Part shown: piece after piece, positions 48,919 to 61,257 of the stretch
How the letters are laid out: each line of letters starts with the position of its first letter
Numbering within the stretch: position 1 is the stretch's first letter
Source: Microcebus murinus
Taxonomy: Eukaryota > Chordata > Mammalia > Primates > Cheirogaleidae
Length of the DNA stretch: 64,000 nucleotides
Reading direction: 5' to 3'
Assembly: GCF_040939455.1 (NCBI RefSeq)
Contig: NC_134118.1
Span: 79,046,680-79,110,679 of the forward strand
Made by a program: the position numbers and the translations under genes
The notes under the pieces: model-generated
Told to the model about the DNA's origin: nothing
Seen by the model: only the letters and a program-made list of their open reading frames with translations
The model's database searches: none

Positions 48919-49927
48919 GCCGGGCTGCGCATTCCCCCAGCAGCCAGTCGTGGGCTGAGGACACCTGGGGCGTTGGGAACTCCCTGGCTTCTCCTTGGCT
49001 TAACATCTGGAGCTGCTTGTGAATCGTGCCGCCACACACACCCGAGTGCAGGTGTCTTCTGCACAGACTGCGGGCCTCGCTCTTCTGAATGCCGCTAGCT
49101 CGCCACCCACCCACGGGTGAACCTGGTCAGGGTACTTTCTCTCGGGGGCAGACTCTGATCCTGGCGGGCTACCGGTGTTTCTGTTTGCTCGTTTCTTTCT
49201 TCCATTTCGGGAAAGGCTTCCTTACTGGGTGTGGAAATCTCCTATGCCTTTCCTCGCCTATTCTGTCAGCTTTAAAATTCTCTTTCAGTTGCCACCCTCA
49301 CAGATGGATTAGGAAACTCTTTCCGGTGCACTCATTAGTGAAATGACCTCAATGAAGCTGGAATCCAATATCTAATCGCCGATTTTTAGCGAGTCCACAC
49401 GCCAGGGTGGTCGGGGTCCAATGCAGCCCCGGCCAGGCCCAGGCCCCTTGGACCGGGCCACAGGAGGACACAGAGGAGGGTCCCGGCCCCCACGGTCGCG
49501 TTGCCGGCAGTTCTCCAAGGGCTTGGGCGTTTTCCAGAGGTAGGAGATGGAGGGGACTGATTTCTTCAGCGCCCCACAAACCACGCCACCCCACCCATGG
49601 GACACATCCCTAGAGAGAGAGAGAGAGACGCCCCATACACTCGCTCCCCTCCCCCATGCGCTGTGCCCCAGCCCGGGCCCGGGGGAATAGGCGGCAGCCC
49701 ACCCACAGGGTGGGGGGCGCAGCTGAAAGGGGTTGTCGGGGAGGGCGGCCCCTGCCTGGGGTCAAAGGGCGGGCGACCCGCGCGTGCGCAATCGGCGGCG
49801 GCGGGGGCGGCCACGAGCTGGGGGTGGGCCAGGCGAGGAGAGGAAGGGGGCTGGAAGGTCTCCACCTTGGCGAGTCCAGCCGTGGAGGCGCATCTTGTGT
49901 GAGTGTGAGTGAGTGAGTGTGAGTGTG

Positions 49928-49965
<38 letters not shown>

Positions 49966-50188
49966 GAGAGAGACAGCCCCCCACCCCGGCCCGCCGCTCC
50001 CTGCCCGCCCCGCCCCGCCCCGCCCCGCCTGTCACCCCCGTCCCTCGGAGCCCGCCGGACCCGGCCGGTGAACTCAACAGGCCCGGCCCGGTGCGGGTCA
50101 GCGCCGGCGCGGGGCCTGGGGCGGGAGGAGGCGGCGGGGAAGTGCAGAGAGGCTCGGCTTCTTGAGCGGGGCAGGGGCGCCCTCCGCA

Positions 50189-50308
50189 GTCTAGGGCCAC
50201 ACCACCCTGAACGCGCCCGACCTCGTCTGGTCTGGGAAGCTAAGCAGGGTCGGGCCTGGTTAGTACTTGGATGGGAGACCGCCTGGGAATACCGGGTGCC
50301 GTCGGCTT
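50189..50308 (+). rRNA. RN5S: 5S ribosomal RNA, unit 14 (type B, in a mosaic unit)
   Basis: Type B gene (C33, G46, T69, C115) preceded by a type A flank (CGG x4, short spacer, four-fold GC boxes). The type switch lies between about 50110 and 50143, 46-79 bases upstream of the gene. Base -1 is A where all other copies have C. Terminator is 14 T, as in other B genes. Confidence 0.96.
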
Positions 50309-50833
50309 CTTCTTTTTTTTTTTTTTGTTTTGCCTCCTGTTCTGTCCCCTCTCTGGGAGCGAGGCGGCGGCCCGGGGTGGGGGTCACCCCCACCCTCAGC
50401 GCCCGCCGCGGTGCCTGGCGCCCCAGCCCGCACCGTGGGGCCTCCTCTTGTCCCAAGCCGCGACACCGCCGTCACGCGGCAGCATGCGTGGCTTCTGGAC
50501 TGTCAGGTCTCAGACCAAAGGTCTGCTCTGTGGGAACCGACACGCTGGAGGAAACCTTGAGAGTCTGAGAGGGGAGGGAGTTCCAGAAGAAGGCCAGGAT
50601 GTCATTTGGAGGGAGTATGTGACCAGAACTCGTCCCGTTGCTTTTGGGGTTCTCTGGGCTACACGTAGGAATCTTTGGTGGTGGCACCTGATGTTGGGGG
50701 ATCCGGAGTCACACCCAGACCTGCTCCACAGGCCTCCTTTTACTTTTCTCTTCGGATTCATTATTTTTAAAAAGTGTCTCTTATCTCTATGATTGCATTT
50801 TCTTTTCTCTCTCTTTTCAAGCAGATGATGGGA

Positions 50834-51362
50834 GTCCAAGTATTAAGGTGACATGTGTTGCCCGTGCCCCCCTCCCCCCTGTGTTCTTATTCATTTACCT
50901 CTGATGTCGTTCCAGCGTATTGTGGGGGTACCAATGTTAGGGTCGGGTACGTTGCCCTCTCCCTGCCTCCCCCCTCGGGTCAGAGCCTCAAGTGCGCCCA
51001 TCCCCCAGTCGGTGCGCACCCACCCCATTCCTAATGGAGGTGTATGCCCATCCCCTCCCCCCACCCGCCCGACACCCACCCGATGAAGGTGATTCCTCTG
51101 TGTCCACTTAGGTGTCCATCGGTTCGTACCCATTTGCTGGTGAGCGCGAGCACGTGGTGCTCGTGTGTCCATTCTTGGGCTACCTGGCTTACTGGAACGG
51201 GTTCCAGCTCTGGCCAGGAGAACCACGAGAGGTGCCCTCTCACCGCTGCTCCTCCTAGCTGAATAGCACTCCGTGGTGTCCACGCGCCACATTTCATTTA
51301 CGCACTCGTGGGTCGATGGGCACTCGGGTCGCTTCCAGGTCTTTGCGATTGTGACTTGTGCC
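50834..51362 (-). mobile_element. L1 3' end remnant, after unit 14 (type B)
   Basis: Type B copy lying inside the long B tract of the mosaic unit. Confidence 0.8.
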
Positions 51363-53563
51363 CTGACTCTAACCCTAACCCTTACCCAGCCCGTCTCCTC
51401 CTCGGCCCCTGCCTGACTGACTCCTTCCCGCCCGGCCTGTCACCTGTCACCGTCCTCTGCCCCTGCCTGACACGCTCCTCCCCGCCCGGGCCGTCACCGT
51501 CCTCGGCCCCTGCCTGACGGGGCTCCTCCGTCGCCTGGGCCTTCCAAGGGCTTGGTGTGGACGCTGGTTCCAGGACGCCCTCCCAGGAACCCGGTAGCAG
51601 GGCGGCCGCAGCGTCTCGCGCCACCCAACCGTCCGCCGGCCGGCGGCCGTCGCTAAGTGGCCTGCGGGGGACGTGCCCCCACTGTGGGGCGGGCGCCCAG
51701 CCTGGTGTCTTCTCTGAGGCCCCGTGGCTGCTTTCCCCCCCCCCCCCGCAAGGGGAGAGCCGCGGAGGTGGGGACCGCCTCCTCGTGGGGACGTACACCC
51801 AGCTCTCCACGTCGGATTCCGGGGCTCTCTGTCCTGCCAGAAGGCCCAGCTGGCCTGCGGGTCCTTAGAGTGGCAAAAACATCCGAAAACTGAGATTGAG
51901 GGTCCGGTGGTTGTCTGCACTTTTGTGCTGGGCACCCCAGGGAGGCCCGGGGGCTGGCTGGACAACGCGGTCTGCTGGGCGGGGGGGGGGGTTTGGAGGA
52001 GCAACTGATGCCCTTTGCACTTTGGGTAGCAAGTGTCTGAGGTGTCTCTGAGCCCTGCGCCATGTCGGGGGTGGGGGGTGGGAGGTCGGGGGGGTGGAGG
52101 AGCAGGAGGAGGAGGAGGAGGAGGAGGTGGGAAGGGCCGTGGCCTGCAGTCGTCTTCCCGGGGTGGCTTCTTCCACAGGCTGCTTGGCCTGGGCTCCCTG
52201 CACCTGGGCCTTTGGAGGACTGGCCCTGTGCTTGCCAACGCTTCCCCTGCAGGGACCCAGAGCTGGGAGGTTGCATCTCTCAGCCCTGGGTCGGGCAGAG
52301 CCCCAGCGGGCCATGCCCACAACCTCTCTCAGCACGGGTCCCCCAGAAGGCTCCTTTGGGACCAGGATTCTCTTGCGGGTGACTCTTTAAGGTCTGGCCC
52401 CTGGATGGAGGGGCACCAGGAGTAGAGGAGCAGGAAGGGGAAGGGGGTGGCCATGCGAGGGGACACTTTCAGGCCAAGTCCCAGCTTCAGCCTGATCCTC
52501 CTGGGAACCCCGGGGTGTACGTCACACCTCCTGGTTGTCCCGCTCTGAGACAAGGAGCCGGGCTTCGCATTCCCCCAGCAGCCAGTCGTGGGCTGAGGAC
52601 ACCTGGGGCGTTGGGAACTCCCTGGCTTCTCCTTGGCTTAACATCTGGAGCTGCTTGTGAATCGTGCCGCCACACACACCCGAGTGCAGGTGTCTTCTGC
52701 ACAGACTGCGGGCCTCGCTCTTCTGAATGCCGCTAGCTCGCCACCCACCCACGGGTGAACCTGGTCAGGGTACTTTCTCTCGGGGGCAGACTCTGATCCT
52801 GGCGGGCTACCGGTGTTTCTGTTTGCTCGTTTCTTTCTTCCATTTCGGGAAAGGCTTCCTTACTGGGTGTGGAAATCTCCTATGCCTTTCCTCGCCTATT
52901 CTGTCAGCTTTAAAATTCTCTTTCAGTTGCCACCCTCACAGATGGATTAGGAAACTCTTTCCGGTGCACTCATTAGTGAAATGACCTCAATGAAGCTGGA
53001 ATCCAATATCTAATGGCCGATTTTTAGCGAGTCCACACGCCAGGGTGGTCGGGGTCCAATGCAGCCCCGGCCAGGCCCAGGCCCCTTGGACTGGGCCACA
53101 GGAGGACGCAGAGGAGGGTCCCGGCCCCCCCGGTCGCGTTGCCGGCAGTTCTCCAAGGGCTTGGGCGTTTTCCAGAGGTAGGAGATGGAGGGGACTGATT
53201 TCTTCAGCGCCCCACAAACCACGCCACCCCACCCATGGGACACATCCCTAGAGAGAGAGAGAGACGCCCCATACACTCGCTCCCCTCCCCCATGCGCTGT
53301 GCCCCAGCCCGGGCCCGGGGGAATAGGCGGCAGCCCACCCACAGGGTGGGGGGCCCAGCTGAAAGGGGTTGTCGGGGAGGGCGGCCCCTGCCTGGGGTCA
53401 AAGGGCGGGCGACCCGCGCGTGCGCAATCGGCGGCGGCGGGGGCGGCCACGAGCTGGGGGTGGGCCAGGCGAGGAGAGGAAGGGGGCTGGAAGGTCTCCA
53501 CCTTGGCGAGTCCAGCCGTGGAGGCGCATCTTGTGTGAGTGTGAGTGAGTGAGTGTGAGTGTG

Positions 53564-53596
<33 letters not shown>

Positions 53597-53822
53597 ATAG
53601 AGAGAGACAGCCCCCCACCCCGGCCCGCCGCTCCCTGCCCGCCCCGCCCCGCCCCGCCCCGCCTGTCACCCCCGTCCCTCGGAGCCCGCCGGACCCGGCC
53701 GGTGAACTCAACAGGCCCGGCCCGGTGCGGGTCAGCGCCGGCGCGGGGCCTGGGGCGGGAGGAGGCGGCGGGGAAGCGCAGAGAGGCTCGGCTTCTTGAG
53801 CGGGGCAGGGGCGCCCTCCGCC

Positions 53823-53942
53823 GTCTAGGGCCACACCACCCTGAACGCGCCCGATCTCGTCTGGTCTCGGAAGCTAAGCAGGGTCGGGCCCGGTTAGTAC
53901 TTGGATGGGAGACCGCCTGGGAATACCGGGTGCCGTAGGCTT
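53823..53942 (+). rRNA. RN5S: 5S ribosomal RNA, unit 15 (type A)
   Basis: Same sequence as unit 13 (T33, G42, C46, C69, A115), 7297 bases further on. Its flank also switches from B-like to A-like at the same place as in unit 13, between the CCCAGCTG and GACCCGCG markers (53350-53412), so units 13 and 15 share one recombination junction by descent. Confidence 0.96.
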
Positions 53943-54471
53943 CTTCTTTTTTTTTTTTTTTTTTGTTTTGCCTCTTGTTCTGTCCCCTCTCTGGGAGCGA
54001 GGCGGCGGCCCGGGGTGGGGGTCACCCCCACCCTCAGCGCCCGCCGCGGTGCCTGGCGCCCCAGCCCGCACCGTGGGGCCTCCTCTTGTCCCAAGCCGCG
54101 ACACCGCCGTCACGCGGCAGCATGCGTGGCTTCTGGACTGTCAGGTCTCAGACCAAAGGTCTGCTCTGTGGGAACCGACACGCTGGAGGAAACCTTGAGA
54201 GTCTGAGAGGGGAGGGAGTTCCAGAAGAAGGCCAGGATGTCATTTTGAGGGAGTATGTGACCAGAACTCGTCCCGTTGCTTTTGGGGTTCTATGGGCTAC
54301 ACGTAGGAATCTTTGGTGGTGGCACCTGATGTTGGGGGATCCGGAGTCACACCCAGACCTGCTCCACAGGCCTCCTTTTACTTTTCTCTTCGGATTCATT
54401 ATTTTTAAAAAGTGTCTCTTATCTCTATGATTGCATTTTCTTTTCTCTCTCTTTTCAAGCAGATGATGGGA

Positions 54472-55000
54472 GTCCAAGTATTAAGGTGACATGTGTTGCC
54501 CGTGCCCCCCTCCCCCCTGTGTTCTTATTCATTTACCTCTGATGTCGTTCCAGCGTATTGTGGGGGTACCAATGTTAAGGTCGGGTACGTTGCCCTCTCC
54601 CAGCCTCCCCCCTCGGGTCAGAGCCTCAAGTGCGCCCATCCCCCAGTCGGTGCGCACCCACCCCATTCCTAATGGAGGTGTATGCCCATCCCCTCCCCCC
54701 ACCCGCCCGACACCCACCCGATGAAGGTGATTCCTCTGTGTCCACTTAGGTGTCCATCGGTTCGTACCCATTTGCTGGTGAGCGCGAGCACGTGGTGCTC
54801 GTGTGTCCATTCTTGGGCTACCTGGCTTACTGGAACGGGTTCCAGCTCTGGCCAGGAGAACCACGAGAGGTGCCCTCTCACCGCTGCTCCTCCTAGCTGA
54901 ATAGCACTCCGTGGTGTCCACGCGCCACATTTCATTTACGCACTCGTGGGTCGATGGGCACTCGGGTCGCTTCCAGGTCTTTGCGATTGTGACTTGTGCC
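54472..55000 (-). mobile_element. L1 3' end remnant, after unit 15 (type A)
   Basis: Type A copy, matching that after unit 13 at an offset of 7297 bases. Confidence 0.8.
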
Positions 55001-57223
55001 CTGACTCTAACCCTAACCCTTACCCAGCCCGTCTCCTCCTCGGCCCCTGCCTGACTGACTCCTTCCCGCCCGGCCTGTCACCTGTCACCGTCCTCTGCCC
55101 CTGCCTGACACGCTCCTCCCCGCCCGGGCCGTCACCGTCCTCGGCCCCTGCCTGACGGGGCTCCTCCGTCGCCTGGGCCTTCCAAGGGCTTGGTGTGGAC
55201 GCTGGTTCCAGGACGCCCTCCCAGGAACCCGGTAGCAGGGCGGCCGCAGCGTCTCGCGCCACCCAACCGTCCGCCGGCCGGCGGCCGGCGCTAAGTGGCC
55301 TGCGGGGGACGTGCCCCCACTGTGGGGCGGGCGCCCAGCCTGGTGTCTTCTCTGAGGCCCCGTGGCTGCTTTTCCCCCCCGCAAGGGGAGAGCCGCGGAG
55401 GTGGGGACCGGACCGCCTCCTCCTGGGGACGTACACCCAGCTCTCCACGTCGGATTCCGGGGCTCTCTGTCCTGCCAGAAGGCCCAGCTGGCCTGCGGGT
55501 CCTTAGAGTGGCAAAAACATCCGAAAACTGAGATTGAGGGTCCGGTGGTTGTCTGCACTTTTGTGCTGGGCACCCCAGAGAGGCCCGGGGGCTGGCTGGA
55601 CAACGCGGTCTGCTGGGCAGGGGGGGGGGTTTGGAGGAGCAACTGATGCCCTTTGCACTTTGGGTAGCAAGTGTCTGAGGTGTCTCTGAGCCCTGCGCCA
55701 TGTCGGGGGGGGGTGGGGGGGTGGGAGGTCGGGGGGGGGGGTGGAGGAGCAGGAGGAGGAGGAGGAGGAGGTGGGAAGGGCCTTGGCCGGCAGTCGTGTT
55801 CCCGGGGTGGCTTCTTCCACAGGCTGCTTGGCCTGGGCTCCCTGCACCTGGGCCTTTGGAGGACTGGCCCTGTGCTTGCCAACGCTTCCCCTGCAGGGAC
55901 CCAGAGCTGGGAGGTTGCATCTCTCAGCCCTGGGTCGGGCAGAGCCCCAGCGGGCCATGCCCACAACCTCTCTCAGCACGGGTCCCCCAGAAGGCTCCTT
56001 TGGGACCAGGATTCTCTTGCGGGTGACTCTTTAAGGTCTGGCCCCTGGATGGAGGGGCACCAGGAGTAGAGGAGCAGGAAGGGGAAGGGGGTGGCCATGC
56101 GAGGGGACACTTTCAGGCCAAGTCCCAGCTTCAGCCTGATCCTCCTGGGAACCCCGGGGTGTACGTCACACCTCCTGGTTGTCCCGCTCTGAGACAAGGG
56201 CTCTGAGACAAGGAGCCGGGCTGCGCATTCCCCCAGCAGCCAGTCGTGGGCTGAGGACACCTGGGGCGTTGGGAACTCCCTGGCTTCTCCTTGGCTTAAC
56301 ATCTGGAGCTGCTTGTGAATCGTGCCGCCACACACACCCGAGTGCAGGTGTCTTCTGCACAGACTGCGGGCCTCGCTCTTCTGAATGCCGCTAGCTCGCC
56401 ACCCACCCACGGGTGAACCTGGTCAGGGTACTTTCTCTCGGGGGCAGACTCTGATCCTGGCGGGCTACCGGTGTTTCTGTTTGCTCGTTTCTTTCTTCCA
56501 TTTCGGGAAAGGCTTCCTTACTGGGTGTGGAAATCTCCTATGCCTTTCCTCGCCTATTCTGTCAGCTTTAAAATTCTCTTTCAGTTGCCACCCTCACAGA
56601 TGGATTAGGAAACTCTTTCCGGTGCACTCATTAGTGAAATGACCTCAATGAAGCTGGAATCCAATATCTAATCGCCGATTTTTAGCGAGTCCACACGCCA
56701 GGGTGGTCGGGGTCCAATGCAGCCCCGGCCAGGCCCAGGCCCCTTGGACCGGGCCACAGGAGGACACAGAGGAGGGTCCCGGCCCCCACGGTCGCGTTGC
56801 CGGCAGTTCTCCAAGGGCTTGGGCGTTTTCCAGAGGTAGGAGATGGAGGGGACTGATTTCTTCAGCGCCCCACAAACCACGCCACCCCACCCATGGGACA
56901 CATCCCTAGAGAGAGAGAGAGAGACGCCCCATACACTCGCTCCCCTCCCCCATGCGCTGTGCCCCAGCCCGGGCCCGGGGGAATAGGCGGCAGCCCACCC
57001 ACAGGGTGGGGGGCGCAGCTGAAAGGGGTTGTCGGGGAGGGCGGCCCCTGCCTGGGGTCAAAGGGCGGGCGACCCGCGCGTGCGCAATCGGCGGCGGCGG
57101 GGGCGGCCACGAGCTGGGGGTGGGCCAGGCGAGGAGAGGAAGGGGGCTGGAAGGTCTCCACCTTGGCGAGTCCAGCCGTGGAGGCGCATCTTGTGTGAGT
57201 GTGAGTGAGTGAGTGTGAGTGTG

Positions 57224-57256
<33 letters not shown>

Positions 57257-57482
57257 ATAGAGAGAGACAGCCCCCCACCCCGGCCCGCCGCTCCCTGCCC
57301 GCCCCGCCCCGCCCCGCCCCGCCTGTCACCCCCGTCCCTCGGAGCCCGCCGGACCCGGCCGGTGAACTCAACAGGCCCGGCCCGGTGCGGGTCAGCGCCG
57401 GCGCGGGGCCTGGGGCGGGAGGAGGCGGCGGGGAAGCGCAGAGAGGCTCGGCTTCTTGAGCGGGGCAGGGGCGCCCTCCGCC

Positions 57483-57602
57483 GTCTAGGGCCACACCACC
57501 CTGAACGCGCCCGATCTCGTCTGGTCTCGGAAGCTAAGCAGGGTCGGGCCCGGTTAGTACTTGGATGGGAGACCGCCTGGGAATACCGGGTGCCGTAGGC
57601 TT
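57483..57602 (+). rRNA. RN5S: 5S ribosomal RNA, unit 16 (type A)
   Basis: Type A, identical to units 13 and 15, with type A sequence on both sides for several kilobases. Terminator 18 T at 57607-57624. This is the cleanest example of a full type A unit. Confidence 0.96.
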
Positions 57603-58131
57603 CTTCTTTTTTTTTTTTTTTTTTGTTTTGCCTCTTGTTCTGTCCCCTCTCTGGGAGCGAGGCGGCGGCCCGGGGTGGGGGTCACCCCCACCCTCAGCGC
57701 CCGCCGCGGTGCCTGGCGCCCCAGCCCGCACCGTGGGGCCTCCTCTTGTCCCAAGCCGCGACACCGCCGTCACGCGGCAGCATGCGTGGCTTCTGGACTG
57801 TCAGGTCTCAGACCAAAGGTCTGCTCTGTGGGAACCGACACGCTGGAGGAAACCTTGAGAGTCTGAGAGGGGAGGGAGTTCCAGAAGAAGGCCAGGATGT
57901 CATTTTGAGGGAGTATGTGACCAGAACTCGTCCCGTTGCTTTTGGGGTTCTATGGGCTACACGTAGGAATCTTTGGTGGTGGCACCTGATGTTGGGGGAT
58001 CCGGAGTCACACCCAGACCTGCTCCACAGGCCTCCTTTTACTTTTCTCTTCGGATTCATTATTTTTAAAAAGTGTCTCTTATCTCTATGATTGCATTTTC
58101 TTTTCTCTCTCTTTTCAAGCAGATGATGGGA

Positions 58132-58660
58132 GTCCAAGTATTAAGGTGACATGTGTTGCCCGTGCCCCCCTCCCCCCTGTGTTCTTATTCATTTACCTCT
58201 GATGTCGTTCCAGCGTATTGTGGGGGTACCAATGTTAAGGTCGGGTACGTTGCCCTCTCCCAGCCTCCCCCCTCGGGTCAGAGCCTCAAGTGCGCCCATC
58301 CCCCAGTCGGTGCGCACCCACCCCATTCCTAATGGAGGTGTATGCCCATCCCCTCCCCCCACCCGCCCGACACCCACCCGATGAAGGTGATTCCTCTGTG
58401 TCCACTTAGGTGTCCATCGGTTCGTACCCATTTGCTGGTGAGCGCGAGCACGTGGTGCTCGTGTGTCCATTCTTGGGCTACCTGGCTTACTGGAACGGGT
58501 TCCAGCTCTGGCCAGGAGAACCACGAGAGGTGCCCTCTCACCGCTGCTCCTCCTAGCTGAATAGCACTCCGTGGTGTCCACGCGCCACATTTCATTTACG
58601 CACTCGTGGGTCGATGGGCACTCGGGTCGCTTCCAGGTCTTTGCGATTGTGACTTGTGCC
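58132..58660 (-). mobile_element. L1 3' end remnant, after unit 16 (type A)
   Basis: Type A copy identical in markers to those after units 13 and 15. Confidence 0.8.
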
Positions 58661-60878
58661 CTGACTCTAACCCTAACCCTTACCCAGCCCGTCTCCTCCT
58701 CGGCCCCTGCCTGACTGACTCCTTCCCGCCCGGCCTGTCACCTGTCACCGTCCTCTGCCCCTGCCTGACACGCTCCTCCCCGCCCGGGCCGTCACCGTCC
58801 TCGGCCCCTGCCTGACGGGGCTCCTCCGTCGCCTGGGCCTTCCAAGGGCTTGGTGTGGACGCTGGTTCCAGGACGCCCTCCCAGGAACCCGGTAGCAGGG
58901 CGGCCGCAGCGTCTCGCGCCACCCAACCGTCCGCCGGCCGGCGGCCGGCGCTAAGTGGCCTGCGGGGGACGTGCCCCCACTGTGGGGCGGGCGCCCAGCC
59001 TGGTGTCTTCTCTGAGGCCCCGTGGCTGCTTTTCCCCCCCGCAAGGGGAGAGCCGCGGAGGTGGGGACCGGACCGCCTCCTCCTGGGGACGTACACCCAG
59101 CTCTCCACGTCGGATTCCGGGGCTCTCTGTCCTGCCAGAAGGCCCAGCTGGCCTGCGGGTCCTTAGAGTGGCAAAAACATCCGAAAACTGAGATTGAGGG
59201 TCCGGTGGTTGTCTGCACTTTTGTGCTGGGCACCCCAGAGAGGCCCGGGGGCTGGCTGGACAACGCGGTCTGCTGGGCAGGGGGGGGGGTTTGGAGGAGC
59301 AACTGATGCCCTTTGCACTTTGGGTAGCAAGTGTCTGAGGTGTCTCTGAGCCCTGCGCCATGTCGGGGGGGGGGTGGGGGGGTGGGAGGTCGGGGGGGGG
59401 GGTGGAGGAGCAGGAGGAGGAGGAGGAGGAGGTGGGAAGGGCCTTGGCCGGCAGTCGTGTTCCCGGGGTGGCTTCTTCCACAGGCTGCTTGGCCTGGGCT
59501 CCCTGCACCTGGGCCTTTGGAGGACTGGCCCTGTGCTTGCCAACGCTTCCCCTGCAGGGACCCAGAGCTGGGAGGTTGCATCTCTCAGCCCTGGGTCGGG
59601 CAGAGCCCCAGCGGGCCATGCCCACAACCTCTCTCAGCACGGGTCCCCCAGAAGGCTCCTTTGGGACCAGGATTCTCTTGCGGGTGACTCTTTAAGGTCT
59701 GGCCCCTGGATGGAGGGGCACCAGGAGTAGAGGAGCAGGAAGGGGAAGGGGGTGGCCATGCGAGGGGACACTTTCAGGCCAAGTCCCAGCTTCAGCCTGA
59801 TCCTCCTGGGAACCCCGGGGTGTACGTCACACCTCCTGGTTGTCCCGCTCTGAGACAAGGGCTCTGAGACAAGGAGCCGGGCTGCGCATTCCCCCAGCAG
59901 CCAGTCGTGGGCTGAGGACACCTGGGGCGTTGGGAACTCCCTGGCTTCTCCTTGGCTTAACATCTGGAGCTGCTTGTGAATCGTGCCGCCACACACACCC
60001 GAGTGCAGGTGTCTTCTGCACAGACTGCGGGCCTCGCTCTTCTGAATGCCGCTAGCTCGCCACCCACCCACGGGTGAACCTGGTCAGGGTACTTTCTCTC
60101 GGGGGCAGACTCTGATCCTGGCGGGCTACCGGTGTTTCTGTTTGCTCGTTTCTTTCTTCCATTTCGGGAAAGGCTTCCTTACTGGGTGTGGAAATCTCCT
60201 ATGCCTTTCCTCGCCTATTCTGTCAGCTTTAAAATTCTCTTTCAGTTGCCACCCTCACAGATGGATTAGGAAACTCTTTCCGGTGCACTCATTAGTGAAA
60301 TGACCTCAATGAAGCTGGAATCCAATATCTAATCGCCGATTTTTAGCGAGTCCACACGCCAGGGTGGTCGGGGTCCAATGCAGCCCCGGCCAGGCCCAGG
60401 CCCCTTGGACCGGGCCACAGGAGGACACAGAGGAGGGTCCCGGCCCCCACGGTCGCGTTGCCGGCAGTTCTCCAAGGGCTTGGGCGTTTTCCAGAGGTAG
60501 GAGATGGAGGGGACTGATTTCTTCAGCGCCCCACAAACCACGCCACCCCACCCATGGGACACATCCCTAGAGAGAGAGAGAGAGACGCCCCATACACTCG
60601 CTCCCCTCCCCCATGCGCTGTGCCCCAGCCCGGGCCCGGGGGAATAGGCGGCAGCCCACCCACAGGGTGGGGGGCGCAGCTGAAAGGGGTTGTCGGGGAG
60701 GGCGGCCCCTGCCTGGGGTCAAAGGGCGGGCGACCCGCGCGTGCGCAATCGGCGGCGGCGGGGGCGGCCACGAGCTGGGGGTGGGCCAGGCGAGGAGAGG
60801 AAGGGGGCTGGAAGGTCTCCACCTTGGCGAGTCCAGCCGTGGAGGCGCATCTTGTGTGAGTGTGAGTGAGTGAGTGTG

Positions 60879-60911
<33 letters not shown>

Positions 60912-61137
60912 ATAGAGAGAGACAGCCCCCCACCCCGGCCCGCCGCTCCCTGCCCGCCCCGCCCCGCCCCGCCCCGCCTGTCACCCCCGTCCCTCGGAGC
61001 CCGCCGGACCCGGCCGGTGAACTCAACAGGCCCGGCCCGGTGCGGGTCAGCGCCGGCGCGGGGCCTGGGGCGGGAGGAGGCGGCGGGGAAGCGCAGAGAG
61101 GCTCGGCTTCTTGAGCGGGGCAGGGGCGCCCTCCGCC

Positions 61138-61257
61138 GTCTAGGGCCACACCACCCTGAACGCGCCCGATCTCGTCTGGTCTCGGAAGCTAAGCAGGGTC
61201 GGGCCCGGTTAGTACTTGGATGGGAGACCGCCTGGGAATACCGGGTGCCGTAGGCTT
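61138..61257 (+). rRNA. RN5S: 5S ribosomal RNA, unit 17 (type A)
   Basis: Type A gene identical to units 13, 15 and 16. The spacer just downstream changes to type B between 61290 and 61561 and back to A before 62602, so the gene sits next to a short conversion-like tract. The GT-rich microsatellite upstream is one GAGTGT shorter than in unit 16. Confidence 0.96.
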
